From Tieghemiomyces parasiticus (lineage: Eukaryota; Kickxellomycota; Dimargaritomycetes; Dimargaritales; Dimargaritaceae), in contig JANBPT010000183.1 of assembly GCA_027575765.1 (NCBI GenBank), forward strand, positions 1-60,108: a DNA stretch of 60,108 bases, written 5' to 3'. The notes beneath the pieces are model-generated. The model ran no database searches. It was not told where the DNA came from and was given only the letters and a program-made list of their open reading frames with translations. The translations under genes were made by a program, and so were the position numbers. This document shows, piece by piece, positions 48,152 through 57,895 of the stretch; within the stretch, counting starts at the first letter, position 1, and each line of letters starts with the position of its first letter.

Positions 48152-49550
48152 CTATGTGGGGAGGGCGGTCAGCTAGGTGACCGGGGGGCGAGCTGATAGA
48201 CTAGTGAGTTTGGAGATGTGCTCCAGGGCGGTAGCTGCCGATAGCATCAATGGCGGAGATTCGGGGTGGGCAGTAGGTGTTGGTACAAGACAAAAGGGGC
48301 GACCGTTTGCCGTATACTAATAGAGTTGTTTGGAGCGAAGGACTCTTGCTGAGCAGTCGTGCCAAGGCCTTGGAGAGGGACGTGGGCAGCCGACGCAGGG
48401 AAGCCTCCCCACCCTCCCACCCCAGCGAGCGTCGACTGGTGTGATCACAGGCGCAGGAGAGTTTATTATCAGCAAAGGGGGATTTATGGAGGGGGGCTGA
48501 TTGTTCATGGCCGTCGGCTCAACCCCCTCCTCCCTCTCGCGCTCTATAGTTTCCTTGTGGATAGCAGAGCCCGTTGCGTTACTGCCCTCTAGTATATCAA
48601 GCGGTCGTTGTCGCCGGTCACCAGCAAGGGTGTGCGTCCGTTCGGCAAGCATCCGTAAATGATGGGAGGGAGTGGTGTGAGATGATCCTTTCCCCCCTTC
48701 AGTGACAATCCGGGAAAAGTGAGGATAAGTAGAGCAGCCGCAACCATGACCCGTGGTCAACCTATTGAGTGAGAGGCACACTACCCCCATATAATCCCCC
48801 CCCCAGGATATCTACCTGCGGTTCACACAGTGCTCCTAGGCAAAGAAAATGGTCCTGAATGCCAAAAAGGCCTGTAGTATGAAGGATGCCCTTCGGCTAA
48901 GGTGGAGGATGGTGGTGAACAACCGAGCGTCTAGAGTTTCATGGCTGTACAGGTGCACACTAAGCATTTCATTGGTGCAGCGACTGCGAAGATTGGTCGG
49001 CGTTGCGCCTGCATCAACTCGGCCATCACTGGATATATGTTTCTCAAAGATGCGATGCACAATTGGATGTGGGTGAAACTCGGCCGCAGCTTGATGAGTA
49101 CCCGCAGAGCAGACCCAGCGTAGCCAACCGCCGAATATCCACGCACCAACCGCTGCTACGGGATCATCATCATCCATCGTCACGCTTTTCAACGAGTGGC
49201 TCAATAGGGCGTCAGGGACCGGTTACCGGACATCAGGACCGATCTATCTTGCACTTCATCAGGATTGTCGCAGTCCCCGATAGCCATGGTCCTCACCATT
49301 GCATGCGAAGGAGGATGACCATATGGGCCACGGGGACCATACGGTAGCGCTGGCACCCCCTTATCGTTGAAGTCGGGGGCTCGGTGCAATTAAAGGAACC
49401 CAAGTGCATAAAAATCCGGCAGCAGACACTGTCATGACAGGCGTTACTCCATCTCGTCATATACATCATCTTTCCGTACTATTATCTGTCGCTAACGCAG
49501 TCCTAGCTAGTTCTACCTTGTACCAACTCATCTCTCAATCTCCTTAAACT
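48152..49550. other. Region upstream of KEX1 and of the cysteine-rich array
   Basis: Should hold the missing 5' exon and promoter of KEX1 (minus) and the promoter of the first array gene (plus). A minus ATG at 48747 opens with MVAAALLILTFPGL, a signal-like start, but the only donor in the right phase is poor (GTCACT). ATAAAAA at 49408-49414, 137 bases before the first array gene, is a weak TATA-like element. Confidence 0.4.
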
Positions 49551-50030
49551 ATGTGGACCGCTTTGAGCCTGTTTATTACCATTTTGCTCGCGCCGATGGC
49601 TAACGCGGTGCTTACGACCCAACAGACGACTTGCCTCCAGTCCAGCTCTTGCGCGCAGCCGTCGGCAAACTGCTACATGCGCTGCTTTGGCATCAGCCAA
49701 CTGCAAGCCAACGTTCTCTTGGGCTGCTATAACCAGTGTGGCCAATATGACCCCACTTCCGATTGCAGCCGGACCTGTGACGATCAGTTCCAGCAGCAGC
49801 TCGGGTCCAGCATTGGCGACATTAACGCTACCATCCAGCGACCTGCCTACGCCGCCCATGACCGGTTGGCTAGCTCGGCGAGTGTGGTCTCCAGTGAGAC
49901 CACCACCTTCACCTCCCTGGCATCCACATCCGACGCTGACAGTACGGTATATAGCGGTACCTTCAGGTTTCGACTAACCGCTGTGGCACTAGCCCTCCCA
50001 CTGGCCATGCCGACGCTTCAGTATCTTTGA
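49551..50030 (+). CDS. Cysteine-rich secreted protein, array copy 1 (likely GPI-anchored)
   Basis: 159 aa, single exon, ATG at 49551 after a C/T-rich leader. Signal peptide of about 19 residues (ends MANA), then VLTTQQTTCL, then eight cysteines spaced C-x5-C-x6-C-x3-C-x13-C-x3-C-x8-C-x3-C, then the exit motif LGSSIGDIN, a Ser/Thr-rich linker of about 40 residues, and a hydrophobic C-terminus (TAVALALPLAM) with no charged tail, as in GPI-anchor signals. Cys count, spacing and both motifs are identical to copies 2 and 3. The spacing does not fit the CFEM domain, and I do not recognise the family. Role unknown; a cell-wall or surface protein is an inference from the layout. The linker is shorter than in copy 2. 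Confidence 0.8.
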   Translation: MWTALSLFITILLAPMANAVLTTQQTTCLQSSSCAQPSANCYMRCFGISQLQANVLLGCYNQCGQYDPTSDCSRTCDDQFQQQLGSSIGDINATIQRPAYAAHDRLASSASVVSSETTTFTSLASTSDADSTVYSGTFRFRLTAVALALPLAMPTLQYL

Positions 50031-50146
50031 GACCCTGCGCTCCTGTCATCTTGCGCCGGCATTTATTTATCTTGCCATGGCCACTGGCGATCGTTCCTGT
50101 AGCCTATCTATGTACCATATTTGTTTCTAGAAAGAGGTATAACCCA

Positions 50147-50152
50147 AATAAA
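50147..50152 (+). promoter_or_regulatory. Poly(A) signal of array copy 1
   Basis: AATAAA 117 bases after the stop codon. Confidence 0.55.
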
Positions 50153-51008
50153 AGAAAAATTGACCATTCATAGATAGTGTAATGATGGCCAATGTTGACG
50201 ATTCATAGCAGCGCCAACCACCCCAACAGTGGTAGACATCTATAGGACAGCCGAGTGCGCTCCACCTGGGCCATCGGCGTAGATTGCGGGACCAAGGGGA
50301 CTAAATTGGCAAGGGGGAAGCGAGGGGGGCACGGCGGGCCCAATGGTCGGTCACTCCTTGGTGCCCCATGGGAAGTAAAACAAGCAGAGAGTGGCCCCAG
50401 GCCTCCCCACTGTCTGCGGGATTGTGGTATCCGAGAGAAATTCCCCGCGATGGTCCTATTTCCTCATACGTGTTCCCTCCGTGTCGACAAGGTGGGCCTT
50501 TGGAGGGAGAAAGGGGGGCCGGGTCCAGTGACGTTCGGCAAGCACTGGCCCGAATGGAAGACTGGCAGAACGGACGTTTCCTATTCAGTGGCCCAATCGG
50601 ATGGGGGAGGGTACGGTGCATATCCGTGCCCCCCGTCCCCTGCACCACCAGTCAGTTCTGACCAATGGCGATGACGCACCTACTCGCATACCAGATCAGT
50701 AGCGGTGGTTGCGATGGCGACGATCCGCTCCCCTTTAGTGGCTGCGAACCGTGACAGAATTTTCGGTAGGGCACTCGTCTACCAGGAGCGGCAGTGGAAT
50801 GATACTCATACGCCAGTACAGGGATGATCAAACACAGCCACACTGCCCTCTCCCCGTCGTTTTCCCCTGAAGCCTAGTTAGTCAATAGGATACTAGAGCA
50901 ACTAGCTTGGCTGACTGGACAACAAGATTCGGCTGAACCCGAGTGGGTGCGGATGGGATGTTGGGGTGCAGCTGTAGTCTATAAGAGCGCCCCAGGGAGG
51001 GAGCCGAG
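50153..51008. other. Spacer between array copies 1 and 2
   Basis: No gene recognised; short frames at 50255-50674 on both strands lack known motifs. Confidence 0.5.
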
Positions 51009-51017
51009 TATAAAAAA
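51009..51017 (+). promoter_or_regulatory. TATA box of array copy 2
   Basis: TATAAAAAA 185 bases before the ATG, followed by a leader with T- and A-runs and C/T-rich DNA. Confidence 0.6.
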
Positions 51018-51201
51018 CCCGGTTCCCGCTGCCCTTGGCCCCGGTCCCCATCAGTCTACTACTACAGTTCTCTCTCTTATTTTTTTTTTAGAAAAAAAAA
51101 ACAACCGCCACTACCTCCGAGCTCCACTGCTGTTATATTATCCCTCACATCCTTCCACCTAATTCTCGTTGCATTTATCTCCCTGTTTTTCATTTCTCAA
51201 T

Positions 51202-51798
51202 ATGAAGTTCACTGCCGCCCTTCTCGCAACCGTCGCCGTTATGGCTTCGACCACCGTCCAGGCCAACCTCACCAGCGCCCAGGTTGCATGTCTGCAGGCT
51301 CAGGGTTGCTCCAAGGACCCCACCAGCTGTCTCGCGAAATGCTTCAACGTTTCGACCGAGCAGGTCGAGTCCGTCTCCAACTGCTTCGCCAAATGCGACG
51401 GTGACAACCACGGCGCCGACTGTGACAAGGGCTGCACTGATAAGGCTGAACAGGTCTTGGGCACTAACCTCAATGACATTAACAGTGTCCTCTACGATAC
51501 CCCGGCTGCCTCCGGTAGCGCCAGCAGCGGCGAGTCGGCCACTGCAACTGCTTCCGCCTCCAAGTCCAAGTCCGCGTCGGCTACCTCGTCTGCCCAGTCT
51601 TCCCGCGCCACTTCTGCTTCCAGCTCGGCCTCCTCCGTGTCGGCTCAATCCAAGTCCGCATCTGCGACCAAGTCGGCGACCGCCTCCAATACCCTAGACT
51701 CGTTCGACGATAGCGACTCGGCCGCCCCGAGCCTCTCGGTTGCCACCGCTACGCTGTTTAGCCTGTCGGCCGCCGCCGCCTTGGCTGTGCTCTACTAG
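51202..51798 (+). CDS. Cysteine-rich secreted protein, array copy 2 (likely GPI-anchored)
   Basis: 198 aa, single exon. The frame extends to 51169 but only through a TTG; the ATG at 51202 starts a clean signal peptide (about 21 residues, ends TTVQA). Then NLTSAQVACL, the same eight-Cys pattern as copy 1 with no change in any gap, exit motif LGTNLNDIN, and a linker of about 90 residues made largely of Ser, Ala, Thr and Lys. The C-terminus is hydrophobic (LFSLSAAAALAVLY), a GPI-type signal. Codons are strongly biased to C-ending forms (GCC, TCC, AAC, AAG), and a good TATA box lies upstream; both suggest high expression, more than for copy 1 or 3. Function unknown; probable wall or surface protein. 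Confidence 0.85.
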   Translation: MKFTAALLATVAVMASTTVQANLTSAQVACLQAQGCSKDPTSCLAKCFNVSTEQVESVSNCFAKCDGDNHGADCDKGCTDKAEQVLGTNLNDINSVLYDTPAASGSASSGESATATASASKSKSASATSSAQSSRATSASSSASSVSAQSKSASATKSATASNTLDSFDDSDSAAPSLSVATATLFSLSAAAALAVLY

Positions 51799-53524
51799 GT
51801 ACTAGAAACCTCCCTTCTCTCTCTCGCTCTCCCTTCTCCAATCCTAGTGTCTTAACCGTAATGCTGCCCGTGTCGCCCCCGTTGTTGACCAAGCCGGCGC
51901 CACTTTACAACTTCTTCCCTTCTCCCCCCCTGCCGTGGGGTGGGGTACGAATGCCAGCACAAAGATAGTAAAACCTAACGACCTACAGTGAATACTGGCC
52001 AGAAATGTCTGACCGATGGCGATTCACAGATTAGCGGCGCACTGTGTGAGCGGGCCACTACAGGGGCGCATCAGGACTCCATGGTCTACTGTAATTACCC
52101 GGCACCAGTTGTCACCATTCAACCTGTCCCCCGTTCTTCTCCTCTTGTCAGAATAAGCAAATAACTCGTCCACCACATCGCTTGACAACCTACTAACCCA
52201 CACTCGGGACTACCGACTGCTATGGAGACGACCCTACCCTCCTTAACAATCAACAGTGCGGTCAGTCCATCCACCATACAGTTTTGAACCAGGTTTTAGC
52301 CGATTGCTCGCTCTCAATCTGTACGGTAGGCTCAGCCCGGCTGCTGGCTGTGCTTCACATACCTTCAGCACCTGGTTTCGATGACGGCCATTTAATGCGT
52401 GGGGGGAACTAGTTCACTTGAGCAGGAAATTGGCCAACGACGAACGAGGTACGGACTTGAGAACTAGCCATCGCGAATGCACGACGGCGGGATAGAAGCC
52501 CACAATAAAGCGACCTCTTCCCTCTCTGACCGTATCGTTGAATAGACGGGTTGGAACCTCCTACCGTTTTCCCGATATTACCTTACCCTTGTGCAGGTGG
52601 GCACCGCTCTCTATCTCCGACACCTATGCGCTGTCATGCAACCAGCCGTCCGACTCGCATGATCCTTCCATGCATTTCCTCTTGAATTTACACCACTAAC
52701 CTACGAACTTACGAAACCTCTGGTCACCCAGAACCACTTCCGAAACTACAAACCCTCGCGGCCAACCCTGCTGTATGAATCACCGCGTTCGCCTTCAGGA
52801 ACTTAGTCTCTGTTTTTAGTCATCTTTCATAGTTTTGTATTGCTTGACCAGTGCGTAGCACTCACCACCTACGGCTGACTCCTACTTGCTTCTCCTCCAT
52901 AAACCCAGTACTATGCCATTCCCCTTTCTTCTACTAGTCCTTCGCCTTACTAACTCCGCGCTGACCTTAATTACCTTGTTGGTAACACCACATGATACTA
53001 ATCGAGCTGGTCGTGATCCTTCACACTTCTGACTCCGTTAACCAGCACCACACTCTGCAATAAATGGCAATAAATTTGTTGGTCTTAATTAGCCACACGC
53101 CCAGCGTTGTGGTCTAGGATTAGGGGCGAGGCGGATTACTGCAATGGTGCATCCGAGAAGTGTGGTTTCCCACATGGTCATGTTCACCACGTTGTTCTTG
53201 ATCCACGGGAAATACCGCCGATCTTCGTCCATAGATCTTAGCTTTAAATCCCTCTTGAGCGTCCTATATGATGGACTAGGTTACTTGGGAGGTCGATATA
53301 CCAACATCATCTGCCCTGAAGAGCACCCTTGAGAGTCACCGAACACGCTGGTGCGATGACGAAGCCAAAGTGGAGGGGATCATGTACGTCGATCCCATCT
53401 AATGCGGTAGGATCAGTATCTGTATTGCCATGATAGCATTCCAAGAGAACTTACTTCGGGGCATCCGATTATACCAAAAAACGACCCGTGGAGACCCGGC
53501 AGGAAACTGTCTCATGTAGGGAGG
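51799..53524. other. Spacer between array copies 2 and 3
   Basis: 1.7 kb without a recognisable gene. The first 150 bases are C/T-rich (3' UTR of copy 2). A short frame at 53144-53332 has no known motif. Confidence 0.5.
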
Positions 53525-53530
53525 TATAAG
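53525..53530 (+). promoter_or_regulatory. TATA-like element of array copy 3
   Basis: TATAAG 145 bases before the ATG at 53670, at a distance similar to the elements of the other two copies. Confidence 0.4.
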
Positions 53531-53669
53531 GTGGAGATATCACCCTTCACTTTGTCTCAATATCCATACACGCCTATTCTTGCAGCTTAAGGTGTACTCT
53601 GATTCCGACTCTCTCTACCCCTTTTTCCGGACTTTCTGCAGTGTGCTGATTGACCCTACCATCGTCGCC

Positions 53670-54317
53670 ATGAAAAGTACCATTCCCTCGTCCGTCCTCG
53701 GTCTGGCCGTCCGCGCGTCTTTAGCCGCCGCTGGCGTCCTCACTGTTGACCAAACAAACTGCCTGTATTCCAGCTCCTGTACCACAAATGACGTTGCCTG
53801 TTTCACGGAGTGCTTCAAGATCGACATCCACTAGGTGAACAGCCTTGCTGGGTGTTACAGTAATTGTACCGATGTGACCACCAGCGTCACCTGCAGGACA
53901 GCGTGCGATCAAGGGGCCGAGCAGGTCCTAGGCGTCAGTATCGGTGACATTTATGCCGCTCTACCCAGTACTAGCATTGGTAGTAGTGGGAGGGTGACAA
54001 CCATAGCTTCCACGATTGACGGCAGGGGCTCTGCGACGGTCGTTTCCACCAGCGCAACACCGGACTCCTCCGTCGTGACTTGGCATTCTGTTGCCACGAT
54101 CTCCATCTCCACCAGTGCGCCGGTTATTGACACGGCCTCGGTTGATAGCGCCACGTATTCCACAACAGTCCCGTCTTCGGAGACTACATCGGAAACCTCG
54201 GCGATTAAAGTCGACGACATCTCCAACGAGGACAAGTCGTCTGGCGCAGCCGACCTATCTGCTGCCTCGGCCCTGTTAGCTCTCGCCTTGGCAGTCACGG
54301 CTCACCAGTTTTACTAG
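53670..54317 (+). pseudogene. Cysteine-rich secreted protein, array copy 3, interrupted by TAG
   Basis: Same layout as copies 1 and 2: signal peptide of about 22 residues, VLTVDQTNCL, eight cysteines, exit motif LGVSIGDIY, Ser/Thr-rich linker, hydrophobic C-terminus (SALLALALAVTA). An in-frame TAG at 53832-53834 falls between the fourth and fifth cysteine. Counted as one residue, the x13 gap is exact, and the TAG sits where copies 1 and 2 both have Gln, so a single C-to-T change of CAG explains it. After the TAG the frame is open for 160 codons to the normal end. No splice pair would remove the stop and keep the spacing. A young pseudogene, a strain allele, stop readthrough or a sequencing error are all possible. 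Confidence 0.8.
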
Positions 54318-54656
54318 TATGACGGGAACGTTTTTACATCTTATCGAATTTTTAACAATATTTAGAAACCTGACCGCAATCTCCCAATTTTTTTTTTTTA
54401 AAAAGCTACCCACCGCCAGTCAATCGTTTCTATAACGTGTATGTGGGCACCGATAAAGGCGGCGTTGAAGCATGGCATTAGTGACCTGCCCTGGATATTT
54501 CAACGCCATATGTATTCGGCATGGCTGCTCGCATCATCACGTGGATTGTGTGCTTCATCAATTTTAGGAGGCGTGTAGAATTTTGTCCCCGGAGGGGGGT
54601 TAACGAACCAAATTTCGAGGCCTTCATATGCTACCCCCCCCGGGGGGGGGGGAGAA
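54318..54656. other. 3' region between array copy 3 and the carrier gene
   Basis: AT-rich after the copy 3 stop, with a T9 run near 54389-54397. It ends in the C8G11 palindrome. No gene. Confidence 0.5.
54634..54652. repeat. C8-G11 palindrome
   Basis: Eight C bases directly followed by eleven G bases, four bases beyond the carrier stop codon. In the carrier mRNA this would read C11-G8. Confidence 0.85.
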
Positions 54657-56084
54657 CTACCATACCCGGTCGAGTAATCGATAAGTCATTTCCATGCACA
54701 GAAATGTCGCGGCGTTGGCCGGGAAAGCCCACAACATGGCCGGGACGAACCCTCGGAAGAGGGCACGGGGTCCCTCGCGGGCGAGGAGGTCGTGTAAGAC
54801 GTCGCGCATGCCGCGTGGGTATTGGCCCTCTTTGGCGCCTTGCAGCCGCGATTTGAGCGTGTCGATCGGGAGGGTCATCAGACCTTCTACTAAACCGGCG
54901 CAACCTGTGGGGGGGGGGCAGTAGAGAATTATAAAAAAAAACACCCACAATTAATGTATGGGATGAATGGTATTGGTCAGGTTAGTTGTGTTCCAGTGGG
55001 TGAGGAGGGGGGGGGGTCTATCGAAGAAGAGTAATGCCAAAGGAGGGGCCAAAGAGACACATCGTTGGGTACTCAAAAATCTAGGGCCGTGGTGATCAAT
55101 CACGTTTCACTTACCGCCAAACAGGAAAATAGCCCCTGGGTTGATGCTATCGGTATTGCCGTTGTTAAATCGGATCGCCCATTGTCGGCTCATTATCTCA
55201 TAGGTCAAAAAGTACAAAGAATTACCCGGGAAATCACGGCCGATGGTGGCCAGGGTGCCCCGGAAGATACTACGCAGCCCGCCCGTCCGGTAGAGATTCC
55301 GGGCCACTTCGGCAGTACTGGGGTTGGCGGGCCGGGGTGCGCTCGTGGGTGGCCGGGGTGTAGTGCCGCTGGAGGGTGAGCCTGAAGGTGGCGTGTAAAT
55401 TTGCATAACTACCTTGATTCGTTCGACAGGGCCCAAGAGAAACCCTGGGATGATTGCTGAGAAGGCGCCGGCAAGCCCAATCTGGGTGAGACTCAACTGA
55501 TCGGCCCGGGGCACGTTGGTGAGATCGGCACCTGGTATATCGTGGTTGAACGGCCGGTCCGGTGTCGGCAGGATCTGCTCCGCTATCCGCAAGCCAACGT
55601 CGTAACCCCAGAAGGAAAGGGCCACAATGGGAGTGGACGTGGCCAGTGGGGGAAGGACTCCACGGTAAAATCCGCGCAGCCCCTCCGTCAGGTAGGTCGT
55701 CCGTACCATGCGCCAGGTACTGGGTGCTGCGGCGGCTGTGGCTGACGACACCGGACGGCCGATTGTTGAGCGAGCGAGGCTCGATACGTGGTCCCTCAGG
55801 ATGGGCGACATGGTCTGCTGGCGTACCTTGATCAGATCGAATGGGTGCCCGGCAAGGATCATGCCTACCCCGCCTGCGGCCCCGGAGACGAAGGACTTGG
55901 CACTGGAATCACTGGGCTTGGCGTCGAGATCGGCCGGTGGAATTTCCAAAGGGACGGTCGCGTGGTCGCCGTGAGGGTCGTGACCGGCACGTATCGTCGT
56001 GCCCGGTAGTGAGGAATGCAATGTCGCTAGGTGCGCCACATCCGGGGCGTCCATCGCCTCACGGGTCACGTCGACTGAACTCAT
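54657..56084 (-). CDS. CRC1: Mitochondrial carrier, carnitine/acylcarnitine type
   Basis: Inner-membrane exchanger of the SLC25 family, probably swapping acylcarnitine for carnitine so that acyl or acetyl units enter mitochondria. Exons 56084-55115 and 54904-54657 join in phase (GTAAGT donor; acceptor after a run of ten C), giving 405 aa. Three carrier repeats are visible: PFDLIK at 81-86, PVERIK at 219-224, PIDTLK at 336-341. The last repeat ends AFPANAATFLCMEM, typical of acylcarnitine carriers. It is about 100 residues longer than usual: an N-terminal extension of about 60 residues and a Ser/Pro/Thr-rich insert at about 231-257 after the second motif. The frame runs up to 56183 through a TTG; the ATG at 56084 is used. 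An ornithine-type carrier is the main alternative. Confidence 0.87.
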
Positions 56085-57895
56085 CGCCGGCGTGGAGGTT
56101 GGCAGAATTGAGTACGCACAAGGTTCGATCAGGCCGGTAAATGGATATGAAAAATGTCTAGCGGGAACGAAAGTCCCCGGCAACGTGTGCTGCCGGGAAA
56201 TGGACGTGAAGTGCTGAAGGATAAGTGAATTGAGTAGATTCCATGTAATGTGAAAAGTGAGGGCCTATGGTTCAGGAATCACTATAGAGATCTTGACGCA
56301 TAGGCTGGGCGCCGGGAAAAGCCGGGTGCCACCTGCATTTAAAGGTATCCAAGAGAAGAGTAGCGGTGGCCTGAAACATTGAGGTGACGTCGAAGACCAT
56401 TGCCGGCTGGCAGGCAAAGGACCACACGAGATTTATCCCTAGGGAACCTTCGTTATCCGCGCTGGTTCATGCCTTGTCCAAATGGATTTACCACCAGGGG
56501 AAATGCAGGAGAAAAGGGAAGGGGCAACGAAATGACACTCTGGGTGTGTAGAGTGCTCCACAATAATCGCCAGGTCCTAGATACTAAAACTAATTGATTT
56601 GTCACCAACCCCTATCGTCTGGAGCTAATATGGGGTCAGATTGTGCAAGCGTAATTGAAGGTAACGGAAGTATGAGGATTGACCCCGAATTAGAGGAACG
56701 GCGTCACCGTTATGAGTGATAGTGTAAGCGCACTTGCGTAATGCCGATTGATAGTTGGTTTGGAGGACATGGGCAGGTCAGTATTGACAGAATCGTTGGT
56801 AGGCGGTGAGTATATGGACGGGAGTACTGCGGTAATCACCATTAGAAGCCCGGGAATGGCGATGGCGTCGAGCGATTGTGAGGTAGCTGCAGACACCTTG
56901 GCAGCTATCGGTGATGACCAAGCGACCATTGTCAGCTCCATTGGCCGGTACAATATCGTGTTGAAATGCACGTTGTCCCTTACTTTCTGACCACTCATAG
57001 ATCTGCTTTACCGGGGTATTATGCCTTCCAGGCAACTAATACGCCGTTGGTTGTTAGCTCCGGCTTGCGCCAGGTTGAGTTGAAAGCAGCTTTAAAGGTA
57101 TGCCTCAGAGCGTTTGCTGCAGGAGGCCTATAGCATATATTCCTCCTGACCGACGGTGGTACGCGGGGCGTGCGTACCGAGTAGCGTAGTTATGTGGCAA
57201 AGAATGGTTACCATTGCCTTCGTGGATGAAGAGCGGACAGAGAACTGAAGGTGGCGAATAGGAAACCAGGTTTCACGGGTGTCGGTTGTTAACGGCGTTG
57301 CTAGGAAAATGGTGGGTCACGAGGATCCTCGCCTGTCAGCACAAACTGTCGGAGTTACCACCTCGACTGGCTACGTACCAACAGAGGTGTTCTGCTAGAC
57401 CGACATTATGATCTTCAGTGCTGCGGAGCGCAGCCACCCAAGTCCCGAATAATGGTTTTCTTAGGGGATAGGATCTTCCCGCCGTTCATATTTTACTTGC
57501 CACTTTCTGTGTTGTGCGGCGCAGGTCCAACTGGAGGTCGTGCGAGTGTCTGTATTAGGACTCCCAGGTCTTTGAAGGTGAGCTATGCCCTTCTTGAGTA
57601 GAGCCGAATTTATCTAGTCACTCTCGGATTCCTTGTGAACTTCTGGGTAACCCTTCTCTACTACCGGCCATACGCTAGAAGCAGGAAGCGTAAGGGTATA
57701 AAATTACAATGGATTATTGAGTTTTTAAAACGGGCCCACAGCTTGTTGGAATATATATATATATATGTAATTGAATATGTTGGTCCCCTGGTCCCCGTAT
57801 CCTACTGTTGGCACTAAGGACAAAGGAATGTGACATGGGGGGAAGGGTGCCTATGGACTAGGTGACAGTAAGTCTCCTAGGAGCTGCGAGTTCAA
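56085..57895. other. Intergenic region between carrier start and GT25 stop
   Basis: Promoter region of the carrier (minus). A TA repeat lies near 57751-57766. Open frames near 56.7-57.0 kb are short and unrecognised. No gene seen. Confidence 0.5.

Noticed and set aside
56100..56140. GGTTCGATC, like a tRNA B box
   Set aside because: No cloverleaf can be drawn around it.
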